From: Physella acuta
Taxonomy: Eukaryota > Mollusca > Gastropoda > Physidae
Length of the DNA: 64,000 bases
Assembly (NCBI RefSeq): GCF_028476545.1
Contig: NW_026731616.1
Coordinates: 339,001 to 403,000 of the forward strand
Direction of reading: 5' to 3'
Part shown: piece by piece, positions 32,757 through 44,939 of the stretch
Position numbering within the stretch: position 1 is the stretch's first letter
How the letters are laid out: every line of letters begins with the position of its first letter
The notes under the pieces: model-generated
Databases searched by the model: none
Told to the model about the DNA's origin: nothing
Seen by the model: only the letters and a program-made list of their open reading frames with translations
Made by a program: the position numbers and the translations under genes

Positions 32757-34057
32757 GTTATAATTAAAATTGCAATAATTAATAAAGCGATTATCGACAC
32801 AAAAAAGTCTACTGCTTGGTTTAAGGATGAATTAATGAAATAGATGGTTTACGTTTCAATGCATAAAGAATACACAAACAATATTTAAAGTGTAAAACAA
32901 ACGTTGAAGTAGCTGTAGATTTTTTAGCAATCCATAAATTTCCAATATTGATTTACATGTTTTGCAGTTTTGCATTCAAGCACAGTTCTGGTATAAATTG
33001 TCGTAAAAAAGTTTTTATTTTGACATATTTCGTTAAATTTTTAAATGTTTTTAATGTAACTTATACAATACTTCCCTTGGTACAATTTGTAATCGTTTTG
33101 AAAATGGAAAAATACTAAAATTGCTGTTGTGGATGTGACTAACCTTATGCTAACTCAACCTTTTAAGAGCTTTTATAACTATAACATCATTCATAGCTTC
33201 ATTTTCTTATTAGTAGTATTTAAAAGGTGGTTTCAAATTATAGGCTAAACCGTAGTGGCGTAGCTATAATTTTTGGGCAAAAATGTTTATTGGGCCCCTA
33301 CGTCTATCTGTAAATTGCGTATTTTATACCCCGTAAAGTAAAATGCCTTAGATTTGATATTACTTTTATGTAAAAATAATAAATTAACTGTAGCCTGTAA
33401 CATTTAAGTAACGTAACATTTAGAGTCACAGGGCAGGGGCCTCACAATTTAGGCGTGACAACAAGACAAAAACTCGTAAAATTTACAGTCAAAAGTATGT
33501 TTTATTCAGTTAACATAATAAAATGTTAAAGAGAGACGGTAACGTTCAAACTGAAATGCAAAATTCTTGGACGGGGTGGGGGTGACACTCACTAAAAATA
33601 TCTTCGAGATATCGAACCTTGTGACGCAACTAAAAAAATACAAATATCTAAAAAGCTGCTCATGATTTATTTAGATTGTTTTTTTTTACCTTTTTTATAA
33701 GTTTGCAAAATGATTATTATGTTCCTTGAAGTCCATTTTAGTTGATTCTGTATGTTCGATACTTAGGATGGCCAAGTGACTTACCCAAAGGACATATCTA
33801 CAGCTTGTTTCATAACATCATAATAATGGAGAGACTCGGGGCGCCTATTTGTATACTACTGCCGAGGCGGCTGGAGGGCACCCCCTTATTTTCTTTAGTC
33901 ATTAATTATATTAGCCCTCCGAATCCCTAGGGCATGGCGCTCATTAAAACAAGTGTATGCGCCATAGTGCTCACGGGGTGAGCCCGGGGGGGGGGGGGGG
34001 GGGGCGGCTCATGCACATGTGCAGTTTGACGGTTGAATTCAGCAGTAACCCTGACCC
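32757..34057. other. Unannotated sequence with a possible MITE end
   Basis: A possible MITE end, 'agtggcgtagctataatttt', lies at about 33254 with 'ttgggcccctacg' after it. A 62-residue frame at 33742-33930 has no supporting signal. A G-run lies at about 33988-34004. No gene supported. Confidence 0.4.
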
Positions 34058-34065
34058 CTTGTTCA

Positions 34066-34267
34066 CAGTGTTTCTTCCAGACTTTTTTCTCCGGGGGGGC
34101 ACTTGAAATCTTCGGGGGGGCGGTAAACTTTCTTCGGGGGGGCGGACACTGTTAAAGGTATATATTTTCTATATAAATTATATAAATTTCATTTCGTTCG
34201 GGGGGGGCGGTAAAAATTTTTCGGGGGGGGCTTCGCCCCCCCGAAGAGATGCCTGGAAGAAACTCTG
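34066..34267. mobile_element. G-rich MITE, 202 bp, intact with target duplication
   Basis: Terminal inverted repeats CAGTGTTTCTTCCAG and CTGGAAGAAACTCTG, with a perfect 8-bp duplication CTTGTTCA (34058-34065 and 34268-34275), indicating hAT-type integration. The interior has G-runs around 'aggtatatattttctatata' and a terminal G/C hairpin near 34225-34245. Confidence 0.93.
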
Positions 34268-34875
34268 CTTGTTCAGGACACACAATTAACTGACTCCAGG
34301 TGCTAAGAAAGCTGCTGGAAAAATCTGGGTGGCAAACCGAACCACCTTTCTGTCAAGGTGCCGCTCCCCGAACGATTAAAAAAAAAAAAAAAAATAATGG
34401 AAGAAAACTTTACAGGAGTTTGAGTTTCTGATTCTTGATCAGTAATAAATACGTGAGAAAGCTTTGAAGATCCATGTCATTATAAAATATAATTTTTTTT
34501 TTGTTTATTTTAAATAGTATATTCAGTAGATTTACGGTTTTTCCATTTAAAACTAAACAGTGAAAAAAAAATAAATGTTATATCAAAGTAAAAAGATATT
34601 CTTACTCTCAATTTAAAATAATAATTTTAATAAATTATTTTTAATTATCACTTCATTATGTCATTACTAATGACTTTTTTTTCTATTTTTAATAGCTTTT
34701 AGGAAAAACACGCGAAATGCTTTCCCTTACCTTTAAAGTATAATAATGGGAAGTAGCTAAGTAATAAAAAAATAGTGTTAAAAACTTTAACTATTTTTGA
34801 ACATTGCAATTTATGATGCTTATATATATATATATAATAAACATTTAGTAACTACAGAACCCCCTTTTTCACTCA
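34268..34875. other. AT-rich sequence, no gene seen
   Basis: Poly-A/T-rich sequence with a short (TA)n near 34820. No ORF, repeat match or signal could be supported. Confidence 0.5.
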
Positions 34876-34962
34876 CAACACACACCCAATACACAACACA
34901 CACCCAATACACAACACACACCCAATACACAACACACACCCAATACACAACCCACACCCGAA
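34876..34962 (+). repeat. 18-bp tandem repeat, about 4 copies
   Basis: Unit 'acacacccaatacacaac' repeated head to tail, followed directly by the TTACCCC-type region. Confidence 0.9.
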
Positions 34963-35215
34963 CCGGGAACAGGGCATTACACCCCCATCAATTACCCCCG
35001 GACATTTACCCCAACGACATTACCACCCGGAGCAATAACCCCCCTGTCAGTTACCCCCCCCCCCCCCACGCCCAACAGGACCTTACCCCTCGGACATAGC
35101 TTAAGGTACAGCTAAGGTTAGGGTTAAGGGTAGAGTTAGGGTTAGGACTAGGGTTAGGGATAGGGTTAAGGGGATAATTGCTCCTGGGGGTAAATACGTC
35201 GGGTGGGTGGGGCTG
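34963..35215 (+). repeat. TTACCCC/GGGTTA low-complexity element, copy 2
   Basis: The left half has 'cattacacccccatcaatta', 'ggacatttaccccaacgaca' and 'gagcaataacccccctgtca'. The right half has telomere-like 'ggttagggttaaggg' and 'ctagggttagggataggg'. The end 'gggggtaaatacgtcggg' mirrors the start, so the whole looks like a degenerate inverted repeat. Confidence 0.65.
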
Positions 35216-35277
35216 AATGTTACTCCACACGCACCCCAACTCAACCCCAACACCCCCGCCAACCCAAATCACAACAA

Positions 35278-35636
<359 letters not shown>

Positions 35637-36129
35637 AATACCAACATTGGATACTCATTTCTGGTCTGATCGGGTTTTGAAAAAATACATCTTTTTTTTT
35701 TTTTTTTAAATTTAAGCAAATTACACCATGCCATGTCACTTTGATTCGTTAGTCTGTTTTGATTTAGAATTAGTTTGTTCAATATGTTTGCTGTAATGCT
35801 GCCCACCCTATGTATTATAGCCGGTCAAAACAATATAAAGCTTGAAAGATTTTTCTGTGTAATGGATTTTCGTGTTATGTATATTTTTTTTGTTTTTTTT
35901 GTGTTTATATTATTTGTTTTAAATATATTTCATTTTTATGCTATGTAATTCTTTAGTATGTATTTTTTTTTAAAATAATTATTAAGAGAAGTAATTGCTT
36001 TTTAATATATTTTTTGCGCAACAGCATGTGTTAGCTACTGTATAACATATGTTTGTTATTTGCAAAAGCTTTTACCGTCAAGTCAAAAATGCGAGAATAT
36101 TATTTTTTTAACTATAAAAAAATGTATTA
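35637..36129. other. AT-rich sequence, no gene seen
   Basis: T-rich sequence with long poly-T and poly-A runs. No gene or recognised repeat. Confidence 0.5.
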
Positions 36130-36210
36130 TGGTCGGCTATGGGCCCCTAAATGGCGTGCCCCTTCCCTCCCCGCATTGCGGGGTCTGGCGGTACTGTAGT
36201 TCCGCCCCTG
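36130..36210 (+). mobile_element. MITE end 'ctgtagttccgcccctg'
   Basis: 'gggcccctaaatggcgtgcc', 'ttgcggggtctggcggtact' and the end 'gtagttccgcccctg' pair with the opposite end at 10404. Confidence 0.5.
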
Positions 36211-36423
36211 ATAATAATAATACTAACAAGAAAAGTAGCAAAGCACTAAATAGATAACATTTTTAAAAAGCCACGTACGAAAAAAGGTTCATTAATTTGA
36301 TACATTTGTATAATATAAGTGACATAATCAACAACTAAAGTATATAGTTGTTTTATAGCTAAATAATTCTTTTAAAAAAGAACAGAAGAATTAATGAAAT
36401 ATTAGAACACTTATAGATTCCGA

Positions 36424-36690
36424 CAGAGGCGAAGCGCCCGGGGACAAACTTTTCGATATGCACCCCCCCCCCTCAAGATTTTGATTTGCACCCACCCCCC
36501 TCAAACTTTCGATTTGCACCCCCCCCCCCCCCCCCCCCCTTGAGATTTCCATTTGCACCCCTCCCCCCCTCAAACTTTCGATTTCCACCCCCCTCAACCT
36601 TTCAATTTATTTTTCCAACCCATTTTGGCGCCCCCTAAGGTCAGCGCCCGGGGACATATGTCCCCCCCCCCCCCCCCCGCTACGCTACTG
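36424..36690 (+). mobile_element. hAT-type MITE 'cagtggcgtagc' family, variant copy
   Basis: 267 bp from 'cagaggcgaagcgcccgg' to 'ccgctacgctactg', with a perfect 8-bp duplication GATTCCGA (36416-36423 and 36691-36698). It carries 'ttttggcgccccctaaggt' as in copy 3 and several long C-runs. Confidence 0.92.
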
Positions 36691-36779
36691 GATTCCGAAA
36701 AATCGCGATTGGCTAAAACCTATTTTTGTTTATTATTAGCTATTATTCTTAGCTAGTACGTTATGTCCAGAAATCATTG

Positions 36780-38220
36780 AACTGACGATACACTTGACTA
36801 TTTGGTAAACTCTGCTCACTAGTACTGAAATGACTAAAATCGTTACTCTCTTCACACCGAATATCAAATTTCGATACTTAAAAATAACTAGAATCGACAC
36901 TACCTTACCTAACTACACAAAACTCTAAACGATACTCACCCTCCACAATGATTAACTAGACCTACTGCTACACGTTAACAGCCAACACACTTCGATACCT
37001 TAATACCAAAAGACTCGATACTCCAGAACTACGATACGTCATCACCTACCTTCTTATTTATCTGCTAGCAATCAGATTCCTTTACACGACAACAGCCAAG
37101 TAAAAATATACGATACTTTAACACCGCAGAACTTGATACTTCATAACTACGAAACCAAGTTTGTCGTCAGTCGAAGTTGAAGGAATTTGATATCAATGTA
37201 GGATTAGGCAATGCATTATCTCCCTTTTTATAAAAAAAATAGTTATATTTTATTCAAGGGATATAACTTAAAAACAATTAGAAAGGTTAAGTAAGCAGAA
37301 AATAAAATCGATGAAACACACAACAGTACAGAATATATTTAATTGTACTTGAATTTTATAGTTAAATCTGAATGTGTGATATGAAAGTATGTCGAAAACT
37401 AAATGTCATCTATTAACTTTTTAAAAACTTACCATTATTGAAAATATTAAGACATTAAATAAGTTATACATATTTTGTAATAATTAAAATTTCTGGCAAT
37501 TAACGTCACCTATCAACCATTGAAACATTGGTGTATTTCTGGATCCCTAATAATTAAGGGACACATTAAATAAAGTCTGTCCGCCGAACACAAACAGAGA
37601 CACAAAACCCATTAAATCCAGGTTCCTTTGAATTGATTACTGTTATAGTCGCTATGATAAAACTAAGTAGTGACCCAGGAAATTATAGTCCATCTAGCTA
37701 CAAGCCTTACCTGATGGATTATTTTGTTTTCACCTGGAGAAAGCTAATAAAACATTATTAAACACGTTTCATATTTTTTATAGATAGATGATGACTGTCG
37801 AGGGTAGCCAAAAGATTGCCCATGGATCTGTCAGTGACTGTTTAGTCATAGGCTATATACCAATCGCGGTCGATCATTGCTTTAAAATTATTACATGCAA
37901 GCTGTTATGTTACTGTTCTTCTTTTTACTAAACGTTTGATAAATAACTTAAGGATACCTACATATAGGCTGTATATCTAAGTTCAATGTTTTTTAATACA
38001 TCAGTAGAATTAGGAAATTATTATCTCCCGTTTGAAAAATTAAATCAAACCAAAAATTGAACCTGCGATGAATCTAGAAGAGTGAAAACTATCATCAAAT
38101 ACAATTGTAATAAATATATATATATTATGAAAAAAATGGTAATGTAAAATCCAGGTTACTTTTACAAATTATGTTTGATTTAAGTAACATAAGTGTTGAT
38201 AAAAGTGTATACAAATACCA
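36780..38220 (+). repeat. Long repeat, third copy, module A
   Basis: Collinear with 14480-16110: 'cttcacaccgaatatcaaat', 'acgttaacagccaacacact', 'ggatccctaataattaaggg' (37539), 'gtcgagggtagccaaaagat' and 'agtgttgataaaagtgtata'. Several deletions relative to copy 1. Non-coding. Confidence 0.75.
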
Positions 38221-38250
38221 TGTGAGGATACCATGCCATAGTTAGTCGTT

Positions 38251-38577
38251 ATGCCGTCACACATCTCAACGATACAGTTGATAATTAAATTGACTAATTA
38301 TGTATGGGTGTTGTTTTTTTCTTCCGTTATGTATTCAGCTATTGGACTCATCGGTTCCGCTTACAATTATCATCCATATGGACGTCTCACAAAATCACTC
38401 TCCAAACTGAGTCACACAGGTCATATACACCCTGCCACTAAGACGATCAAGACAAGAACTAACACAATCCACAGCAACCAGTTTCTCCCTAAAAACGTCA
38501 CTATCTTTCCTCATCATGCAATACGTTCATTAAATCAGTTACACCAACATTCGTTCGCACCAACATTCCCTGATTAA
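38251..38577 (+). CDS. Conserved small ORF cassette, copy 2 (inverted)
   Basis: A 108-residue frame with the same unknown protein sequence as 16201-16482 and 49424-49663. The core 'GLIGSAYNYHPYGRLTKSLS' and 'HIHPATKTIKTRTNTIHSNQ' are identical at the DNA level in 38344-38471. The C-terminal His/Leu tail is one codon shorter and more diverged. Relative to modules A and B around it, the cassette points the other way from the other two copies. Its edges carry remnants of the 19-bp minisatellite unit in opposite orientations ('accatgtgaggata' at 38219, 'atcctaacagggtagtgg' at 38610). Function unknown; it may not be translated. Confidence 0.4.
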   Translation: MPSHISTIQLIIKLTNYVWVLFFSSVMYSAIGLIGSAYNYHPYGRLTKSLSKLSHTGHIHPATKTIKTRTNTIHSNQFLPKNVTIFPHHAIRSLNQLHQHSFAPTFPD

Positions 38578-39500
38578 ACACACATCATAACACGAGGTCG
38601 CTAATTATAATCCTAACAGGGTAGTGGATCAAGTGGTTGAACCCTCTCACAGTCACAACAATGGACTTATTTATATTTAAAAATGAATTTTTTAATTTTT
38701 TATTTTTTATTTTTTTTTTATTTGGTTTTTTTTAAAGAAGAAAAATAAGTAGACAGTCTGACTTTTTTTAAATATATAAAATAATTAGTTTACTAATGTT
38801 TATATTTCGTAATTTGCATTTCAAATAGGCTTTGTAAGCCGGGAGCATTATGGTAAGGACCAACATTGTAGGAAAGCTGATATATATATTATTAGACGTA
38901 CAGACCAAGCTTGAGATTGTGAAAAAACGGATAGAAAATGAACTGATGTGTATTGCGTATAAACAACATGTTATAAAACAGCATTTAATTATTAAACAAA
39001 AAAAAAAATATCTACCTTCTTGCCCAAGTGTAAAATTTGAATTTTAAATTTTACTTTTTTATAACATGACCCTAAATATATTGTAAAAGGGTCAGTAAAC
39101 ATAGATTTAACATTAAAAAAACTAGGTTAGTTTGTGGAGGATGAAATTTATGGATTATTTCCCATTTGTTAACTAATCAAGGGATGTAACTTAGAATCGA
39201 ATCGCTAAATTAACAATTAAAAAATAGCATAGAGGTGCAAAAAAATATAATAAAACGCATAAATATTTATACAAAATATTAAATTAAATATTAAATTTAA
39301 CATTTATGTAAATGATCAAAATGTATCAAAATAGTATTATTACATTGATCATTACTGAAAATAATAATTAAAACTATAGCATTATTGTTTGTCTTATTAA
39401 AACAAGTTAAAATCAATCCCCTCACACAAACAGGAACATTTGGAGTTTTTTGAATATTTTTGGCTCCCTTATTTTCAGGGACATAATTTAAGATTACATC
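38578..39500 (+). repeat. Long repeat, third copy, module B
   Basis: 'gtagtggatcaagtggttga', 'catgaccctaaatatattgt', 'taactaatcaagggatgtaa' and the hairpin 'ggctcccttattttcaggga' match 17690-18360. The tRNA-like block seen in copy 1 is missing here and the sequence joins directly to the 19270-like segment. The 65- and 73-residue frames are not believable. Confidence 0.7.
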
Positions 39501-40506
39501 GAGTGAGTTGTAATACATCAGCGGACTTAGCTCACTGTGTTGGTTTTGTTGTGATTACAACAAACAATTACAGTATTAATATAGATTTGTAACAGTCTAC
39601 ACATTTAATCGTTATCTTCAAATGCAAACATATCAATCATTTCATAAGTATATTGCATAATAATAATAATTATTGCTTAATACAATTTTGTTTTTACCAA
39701 CAACTTTGTCTACATTTAGAATTTAATATATTATTATCATAAATGCTAAAATATCAAAGCTTAAATAAGATTCGTAGAAGCGGAGTTTATTTTTTTATTT
39801 TTGTTTTTTGTTTTTAGGTCTACTAGAAAATCTTATTTTGGTATTTATTAATTTGCTCACTTATTTCGACTTTTTAATTCTACACAGGTCGCGGGTCACC
39901 TACTAGAAAAAGTTTGGGAACCTATGCCTTTGAGCCTGCTCAGTCATATATATCAATCGCTTTTTATCCTTATATTAAAGACTTTTAATCAAAGCTGTTA
40001 TGCTACTGTTACTCTTTTACAATAGCAAAAAGCTGATGTAGACCTATCTCCAGTTTTAAAGTTTAATATGTAAGTAAGCGATTCATCTAATATTCTAAGG
40101 TGAAGGAATTTGATAAGAATGTAGAATTTAATTGAATTATCACCCGTTTGGTTATATATTAAAAGAGAAAGTAATTCAGGGGAGAGAATTATTAAGAAAA
40201 AAGCTAAATTAAACTAGCATAGCTAATACGGGCAAATTAACAAAATACACGGTTTTCAATTCATTTACAGTATAGCAATAATTAACATCTAATATTAGCT
40301 ATGTAAATGTTGAAATATAACTTGTTACCTACTTAAAGCTTCATTTTTCTTGAAAAAATGAAGACATTAACTCCATTTAAACATTATTTTATTCAACTGA
40401 GAAATATTTCTACAAATGTCCATTGCTTAAGAGACTATTTACCTCGATATATATTGATCTCTAATGATGGGACATCCTTTTTAAATATAGTGTGACGTTG
40501 TTAACC
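39501..40506 (+). repeat. Dispersed-repeat sequence including L-family segment
   Basis: The part 39505-39785 resembles 19270-19560. At 39820-39935 there is the end of a hAT-like element ('aaaaagtttgggaacctatg'). The part 39940-40500 is an L-family copy, with 'gatgtagacctatctccagt', 'gaaggaatttgataagaatg', 'gatgggacatcc' and 'gtgacgttgttaaccc'. Confidence 0.55.
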
Positions 40507-40905
40507 CAGGGGTAGGAAACCTGCGCCTCGCGAGCCGCATGCGGGCCCTTTGATGTCTAGAAGCGGCTCTCCAGTTCCTTGTACAAATATTAATAGTTAT
40601 ATTATTTCATTTTCAAAACTCATAACAAACATCATACTGTTAAGAAACACAACTTTAAACAGAATTAAAAAAATCATCATAGAACAGTGAGAATAGGTGG
40701 AGTAGAGAGTAGACGGACAGTTGACAGTCGCTTGTGCACCAGGCCTTACCCCACAGCCGTGCTTTAGCCAGTCCCGTGGAGACTATTCGTACGAGTTTAC
40801 CCTGCGTTCAGTGGGGTGGAAAATAAGTCTGGTGAGAACCAAAGGACAGACGTGACTGATATAGTAATCAAACCGATATCCAAACCAGTTAGTCGGCATT
40901 GATAT
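40507..40905 (-). mobile_element. hAT element, one end, fused to exon-like sequence
   Basis: CAGGGGTAGGAAACCTGCGC, then 'cgcgagccgcatgcgggccc', 'ctctccagttccttgtacaa' and interior text matching, in reverse, the right half of the 921-bp copy ('tgtccgtctactctct', 'gactaactggtttggat'). It stops matching near 40905. Beyond that lies coding-like sequence (40905-41277) and no second end is found. It is inserted at a GTTAACC in the tRNA-like block. Confidence 0.7.
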
Positions 40906-41277
40906 ACACCTGTGATTTGTCAAAGAAGAAGCAGTTGATGTGTGAGCACTCTTCAGTTCTTGGAGGAAACTTTGCAAATTCTCAGCATTGATATCCACCC
41001 GTGACTTGTCACCTGTGATAATAATCCTTACGTGGAGCTTGAAACTGCCACCCTAAACGTTTCCTTACAAAACTTAGTTTTTCAAGTTTCTTGGATTTCT
41101 ATTGAGATAAACTCTACTAGCAACATAATATGTGTTAGGACTTTCTGATAGATATTGACTGTTCATGTTAAAACTTCTTACATTCACAAAAAATCCAATG
41201 TATTGTCCTACATGATATTTGAACTGGCAACCTTGCAAATAATCCCAGTATCGACATTTAGCTTGTTGTGCTCCCAT
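40905..41277 (-). CDS. Exon-like fragments beside hAT end (unknown protein)
   Basis: Two open segments on the minus strand. One (41277-41074) starts at ATG and reads 'MGAQQAKCRYWDYLQGCQFK' ... 'NMNSQYLSESPNTYYVASRV'. The other (about 41045-40917) reads 'KLHVRIIITGDKSRVDINAE' ... 'LQSFLQELKSAHTSTASSLT' and ends with AATCACAG before GTGTAT, which would serve as a splice donor. An AG precedes its start ('gtttcaag'). The composition is protein-like rather than low complexity. No domain is recognised. Direct contact with hAT interior sequence suggests either a host gene hit by the element or a gene fragment carried by it. Confidence 0.3.
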
Positions 41278-42043
41278 AATTAAGTAATCCAGAAATACAT
41301 AATTAATTATGAGAAAAATTGTGTATGTAAATGAAACATTTCGTAACTATCTGAATGACGCTTTAAATTAAGCTAATGTATCTATATTTTAAACAAACAT
41401 TTTTTTTAAAGTTGTCAATACGTTTGTAATTACGTTTTGACACAACGTAACTACCACTAATATTAAAAAAAAAATCAAATGTAACTGGCAACATTGTTTT
41501 TTTTTTTTTTTTTTTGTTTAACATGCCCGTTTTTTATTAGCTAGTTTATTTTTAGCTTTTCAAATACAAGTTAATTTCCTTGAATTCATTTTTCGTTAAA
41601 TTGAAATATACGGGCGATAATTACTTGCCAAATTCTACGTTCTTTTAAAAATGCAATCATTTATAGTAGTTTTAAAACATTTTCGAAACAATATTTTTCA
41701 CACATTTGCTACATAAAAATATTTAGTGTTTTTAAAAAAAGAAACGACATTAGTTTTATTTCAACAGTAAACCAGACACTTAAGATCTCTAGCAACGAAC
41801 TTGCGATTATTCTATCATTTATTCATTTGATTTCTTTCAAATGTTTACTTATAATATTAACCCCAAGTGTGAATCATGTTTTTATATATTGGCTTCAGCT
41901 TTAGTCCTGAGAGCCGCCTGGTTCTTTCATTCAATCAATCGATGTCCTAGTCCACAGCAAGCCAGCAAATTCCAGCACTAGCTCTCACTAAACAAACAAC
42001 GTACACATATCTCATGTTTACATTTAATTTAAGTGAACGTGAC
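41278..42043 (+). repeat. AT-rich sequence with L-family segment
   Basis: 'agttatttttagctttt' to 'gggcgataattacttgccaa' (41540-41640) is a reverse L-family piece. Long poly-T near 41490-41515. The part 41640-41880 resembles 62370-62600 ('gacattagttttat', 'aaaccagacacttaa'). No gene. Confidence 0.5.
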
Positions 42044-42156
42044 CTCCATATCCCACCTGTATCTCAGCGAAATTTCTTTTATCCCACCCGTATCTCATTA
42101 TAATTAATTTATTCCACCCGTATCTCAGCGTAATTCTTTTATCCCAACTATATCTT
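42044..42156 (+). repeat. Degenerate tandem repeat of about 30 bp, 4 copies
   Basis: 'tatcccacctgtatctcagc', 'atcccacccgtatctcatta', 'ttccacccgtatctcagcgt' and 'atcccaactatatcttagag', each followed by an AT-rich 'aattctttt'-like spacer. The single-copy form is at 9755-9800. Confidence 0.75.
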
Positions 42157-43555
42157 AGAGTTCTAGAGTTACTGTTGTTGAATCTGAAAAGGTTTGCGCC
42201 ACTTGTTTCATTAAACTACTCGAGCCGTGACTCAAGTAGCTCTTCTCATCGGCTCTCGTCTTAGAGATTATAGTGGAAGTGGGAGCAACCTCACAGCCGG
42301 TGTTGGTAATTGTTTTTTTTTCTTACTTGAGTGGATAACTCTGATGTTTGATAGTAGAGAGATGTGTTAAGTCATTTTGCTCAACTTGAGAACAACTTTA
42401 GTGATGATTCGTAAACGTATTATCCATGGGATTATAAAGATTTAAAAGTATACGATACATTCCATGCATACCCTGCATCGCTTTGTCTTTTTTTGTTTAT
42501 TTTCTTCTTGTCCCTCAGTTATTAGGGATCCAAAATTAATATAATTTATTTTCTATTTAAAATAAAGTAATTGTTAATGAAAGTCATCTGACTTTTTGAA
42601 AGTATATTTTATTGTCGCTAATATGTTGAATTAAGAAATGTGTCTGAGTATCTATTCCTTTTAATTTTATTATTTGACAAAATTCATAAGAAACGTAAAT
42701 AATTAGTTATTAGTAGTATATTCTTATATTTAAAACGTCTCATTGTGTTTTGCAAGAATGTCTTAGTGTTCTTTAATTCTTTTAGCAATCTTTGACTAAG
42801 TTATTTCCCTTGATTTTGTTTTAGAATTTTTAGATTTTTAAATAGGAGAAAATATGTTAGTACTTCAAACTTCAATGTTCATAGCAAAATCGGTAATCCA
42901 ATAAAGGGGGATGACAGGCAAACCTAACCTAATAAATTCAAGTATAATTTATCGAATGGAACTTTGCTCTAACTTAGGCATTTTAACTGCTATTCCTGAT
43001 TGTGTATTGATAGTGTAGTTGATAAAGAACACAAAAGGTAGATGTCAATTTTTTATTACAAAGATTATAATTGGGCCATGTACTAAAATTAAAGGTAGAC
43101 GTCGGCCATGACTGATCTCAAGTGGGTAAAAAAAGTAAAGGAATCAATACACATTAGAAAACATTTTATATGTAAAATTATTTTTGAAAAAAAAAGGTCT
43201 ATAAATAGCATCATCATATTTCAACGCTCATAGCGTACGAGGCATCAACACAAACTAAATTTGGGGGAATTTTGTGTCATTAAAACTAGTGTTATTTACG
43301 GACCATAATATTAAAATTCATAATAAATGATTTTGTAGATATGTACTAAAATGTGTAGCTGAGTATTCAAAACATGGTAGAAGATTTTGAATGCATTTTT
43401 TATTGGGTTTAAAATATAATATTTTAGCAACGGTGGAAATCCTACGAAGGGGTTAATTTTTCAAGCTTGCCCCCGTTAGCATAGTTACCATGCTTTTCCC
43501 ACCAGTTTTGGCAATGAAATATAAGCGGTTTAGTAATTTGTTAAACATTGAAAAA
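42157..43555. repeat. AT-rich, L-family fragments, no gene
   Basis: A hairpin-type motif 'cagttattagggatccaaaa' at 42518 and a 'aatcaaggaaaaac'-like tail. 'ggggatgacaggcaaaccta' with 'acctaataaa' at 42908 resembles 32330-32365. No ORF above background. Confidence 0.45.
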
Positions 43556-44300
43556 AAAGGATATTCAAGGGAAATAACTATTTAATACAAATGTAAAATA
43601 AACTATCGAAACTTAGGCAGACATAATATAAAAAATACAAGGTTGATAATGTGTCCTATATAACAATGAATAATTCCTTGTTTATGCTATGTAATTGCTA
43701 AAAATTCGTTTTAGAAAACTCAACACAGTACGTTCTTTTTTTAAATTATAAAAACAGTACGTCCATTTAAAGATTAATTCAGGCAATAGAGAAATCTTTC
43801 GTATAATCAATGTGCTACATTCTCGTTTTACTTTCTCTATTTTCTGGATCCCAAATAATGGGACACTCTATTCAAAACCAAAGTTAACCCGACAATAGCA
43901 TGTTCGAATCCCGGATCAGTAGCTAGCCCCTGAATCAACCCTATTAGAATCATCACCCGACTCATGTGAACACGACTGGGTATATCACCTACCAAGATAT
44001 CACTACATATGTCGACGTCACAGAAAAACTTCACTCCATCTGCCATTGGACCACTTGACCTGAAAGGGCGGAATCTCAAATCTGAAATAAAGTATAAACT
44101 GAAAGCATTTAATTTTATTTTCAAACAAGTGTATACAATCAAGACAAATTTCACTTATAAGCATATACGATCATTCACTTTATTCTACAATTAATTTCTG
44201 ACTCCCCTAATAAAAGGGACATCTTAAAAACTGTAAGATTAAAGCAAACATGCAAGACAAACTGACACTGTAAAATTACATGTCTGAGGCAAAAAAAAAG
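43556..44300 (+). repeat. L-family repeat with good tRNA-like block
   Basis: 'tattcaagggaaataactat', the hairpin 'ttctggatcccaaataatgg' (43841), then 'aaagttaacccgacaatagc' and 'gttcgaatcccggatcag' (43902-43920), one of the best-preserved B-box regions, then 'catcacccgactcatgtgaa'. A second hairpin, 'gactcccctaataaaaggga', lies at 44201. The 105-residue minus frame is repeat read-through. Confidence 0.65.
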
Positions 44301-44565
44301 TTATACCGTCCACACGTGGAAGGGGGTCCGAAAAAAATCGACTTGTGTGGACACTTATGGACTAGAAACGGGGGGGGGGGGGGGTTCGGGTCAATGTGGA
44401 TGTCCAAATGCGGATTTAAACCACAACATACTTACATGTTATCGTTTTAAAAATACATTTTAAAAAAATGCATATTCAATTTAGATTACACATTATTAAA
44501 TCGGCAGTTCTCGTGGTAAATGTATCAGTGATATAGCTGTTTACCACCCGCCTAATGAAATAAAC
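44301..44565. other. AT-rich sequence with G-run
   Basis: G-run at about 44369-44383. No gene or known repeat recognised. Confidence 0.45.
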
Positions 44566-44930
44566 TTTCTCGAATATTCTTATATAACTTGGTAGTAGAC
44601 ATGATTTTTAATTACTTAAACTTTTAAAAATAGAATAGAATCTCAAAGAAAAAAGATTTGCGCACCAAGTGCGCAATATTATTAGTGCTTTATAAATATA
44701 CATGCGTTTTTTGAGAAATCGGAAATAGCGTAAATTAGTACTTCCGTTCAACGGAAATCACTCAAAATTTGACAGAAGGTAGAGAATTAGATCTTTTACT
44801 TAGAAATGAAATTTCATTTATCTATCTGGTTATCGCTCAAAAGTTGATACGGATCTACGATTTTGATAAAATACTTATATATGAAATTTCATCAACCTAG
44901 CTGTAACGGTACTCAAGTTATCGTTAATAA
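44566..44930 (+). mobile_element. MITE with 'actttctcg' end, partial copy
   Basis: 'aaactttctcgaatattctt', 'aaagatttgcgcaccaagtg', 'acagaaggtagagaattaga' and 'acggtactcaagttatcg' are collinear with 45925-46410. It stops where hAT interior sequence begins. Confidence 0.65.
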
Positions 44931-44939
44931 CTTAATAAC

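Noticed and set aside
24816-35215. True telomeric repeats
   Set aside because: The TTACCCC and GGGTTA units are short, degenerate and mixed in order, unlike a (TTAGGG)n tract.
43902-43925. Functional tRNA gene at the GTTCGAATCCCGG block
   Set aside because: A B-box is present but no acceptor stem, D-arm or anticodon arm pairs correctly; it is a repeat-borne relic.
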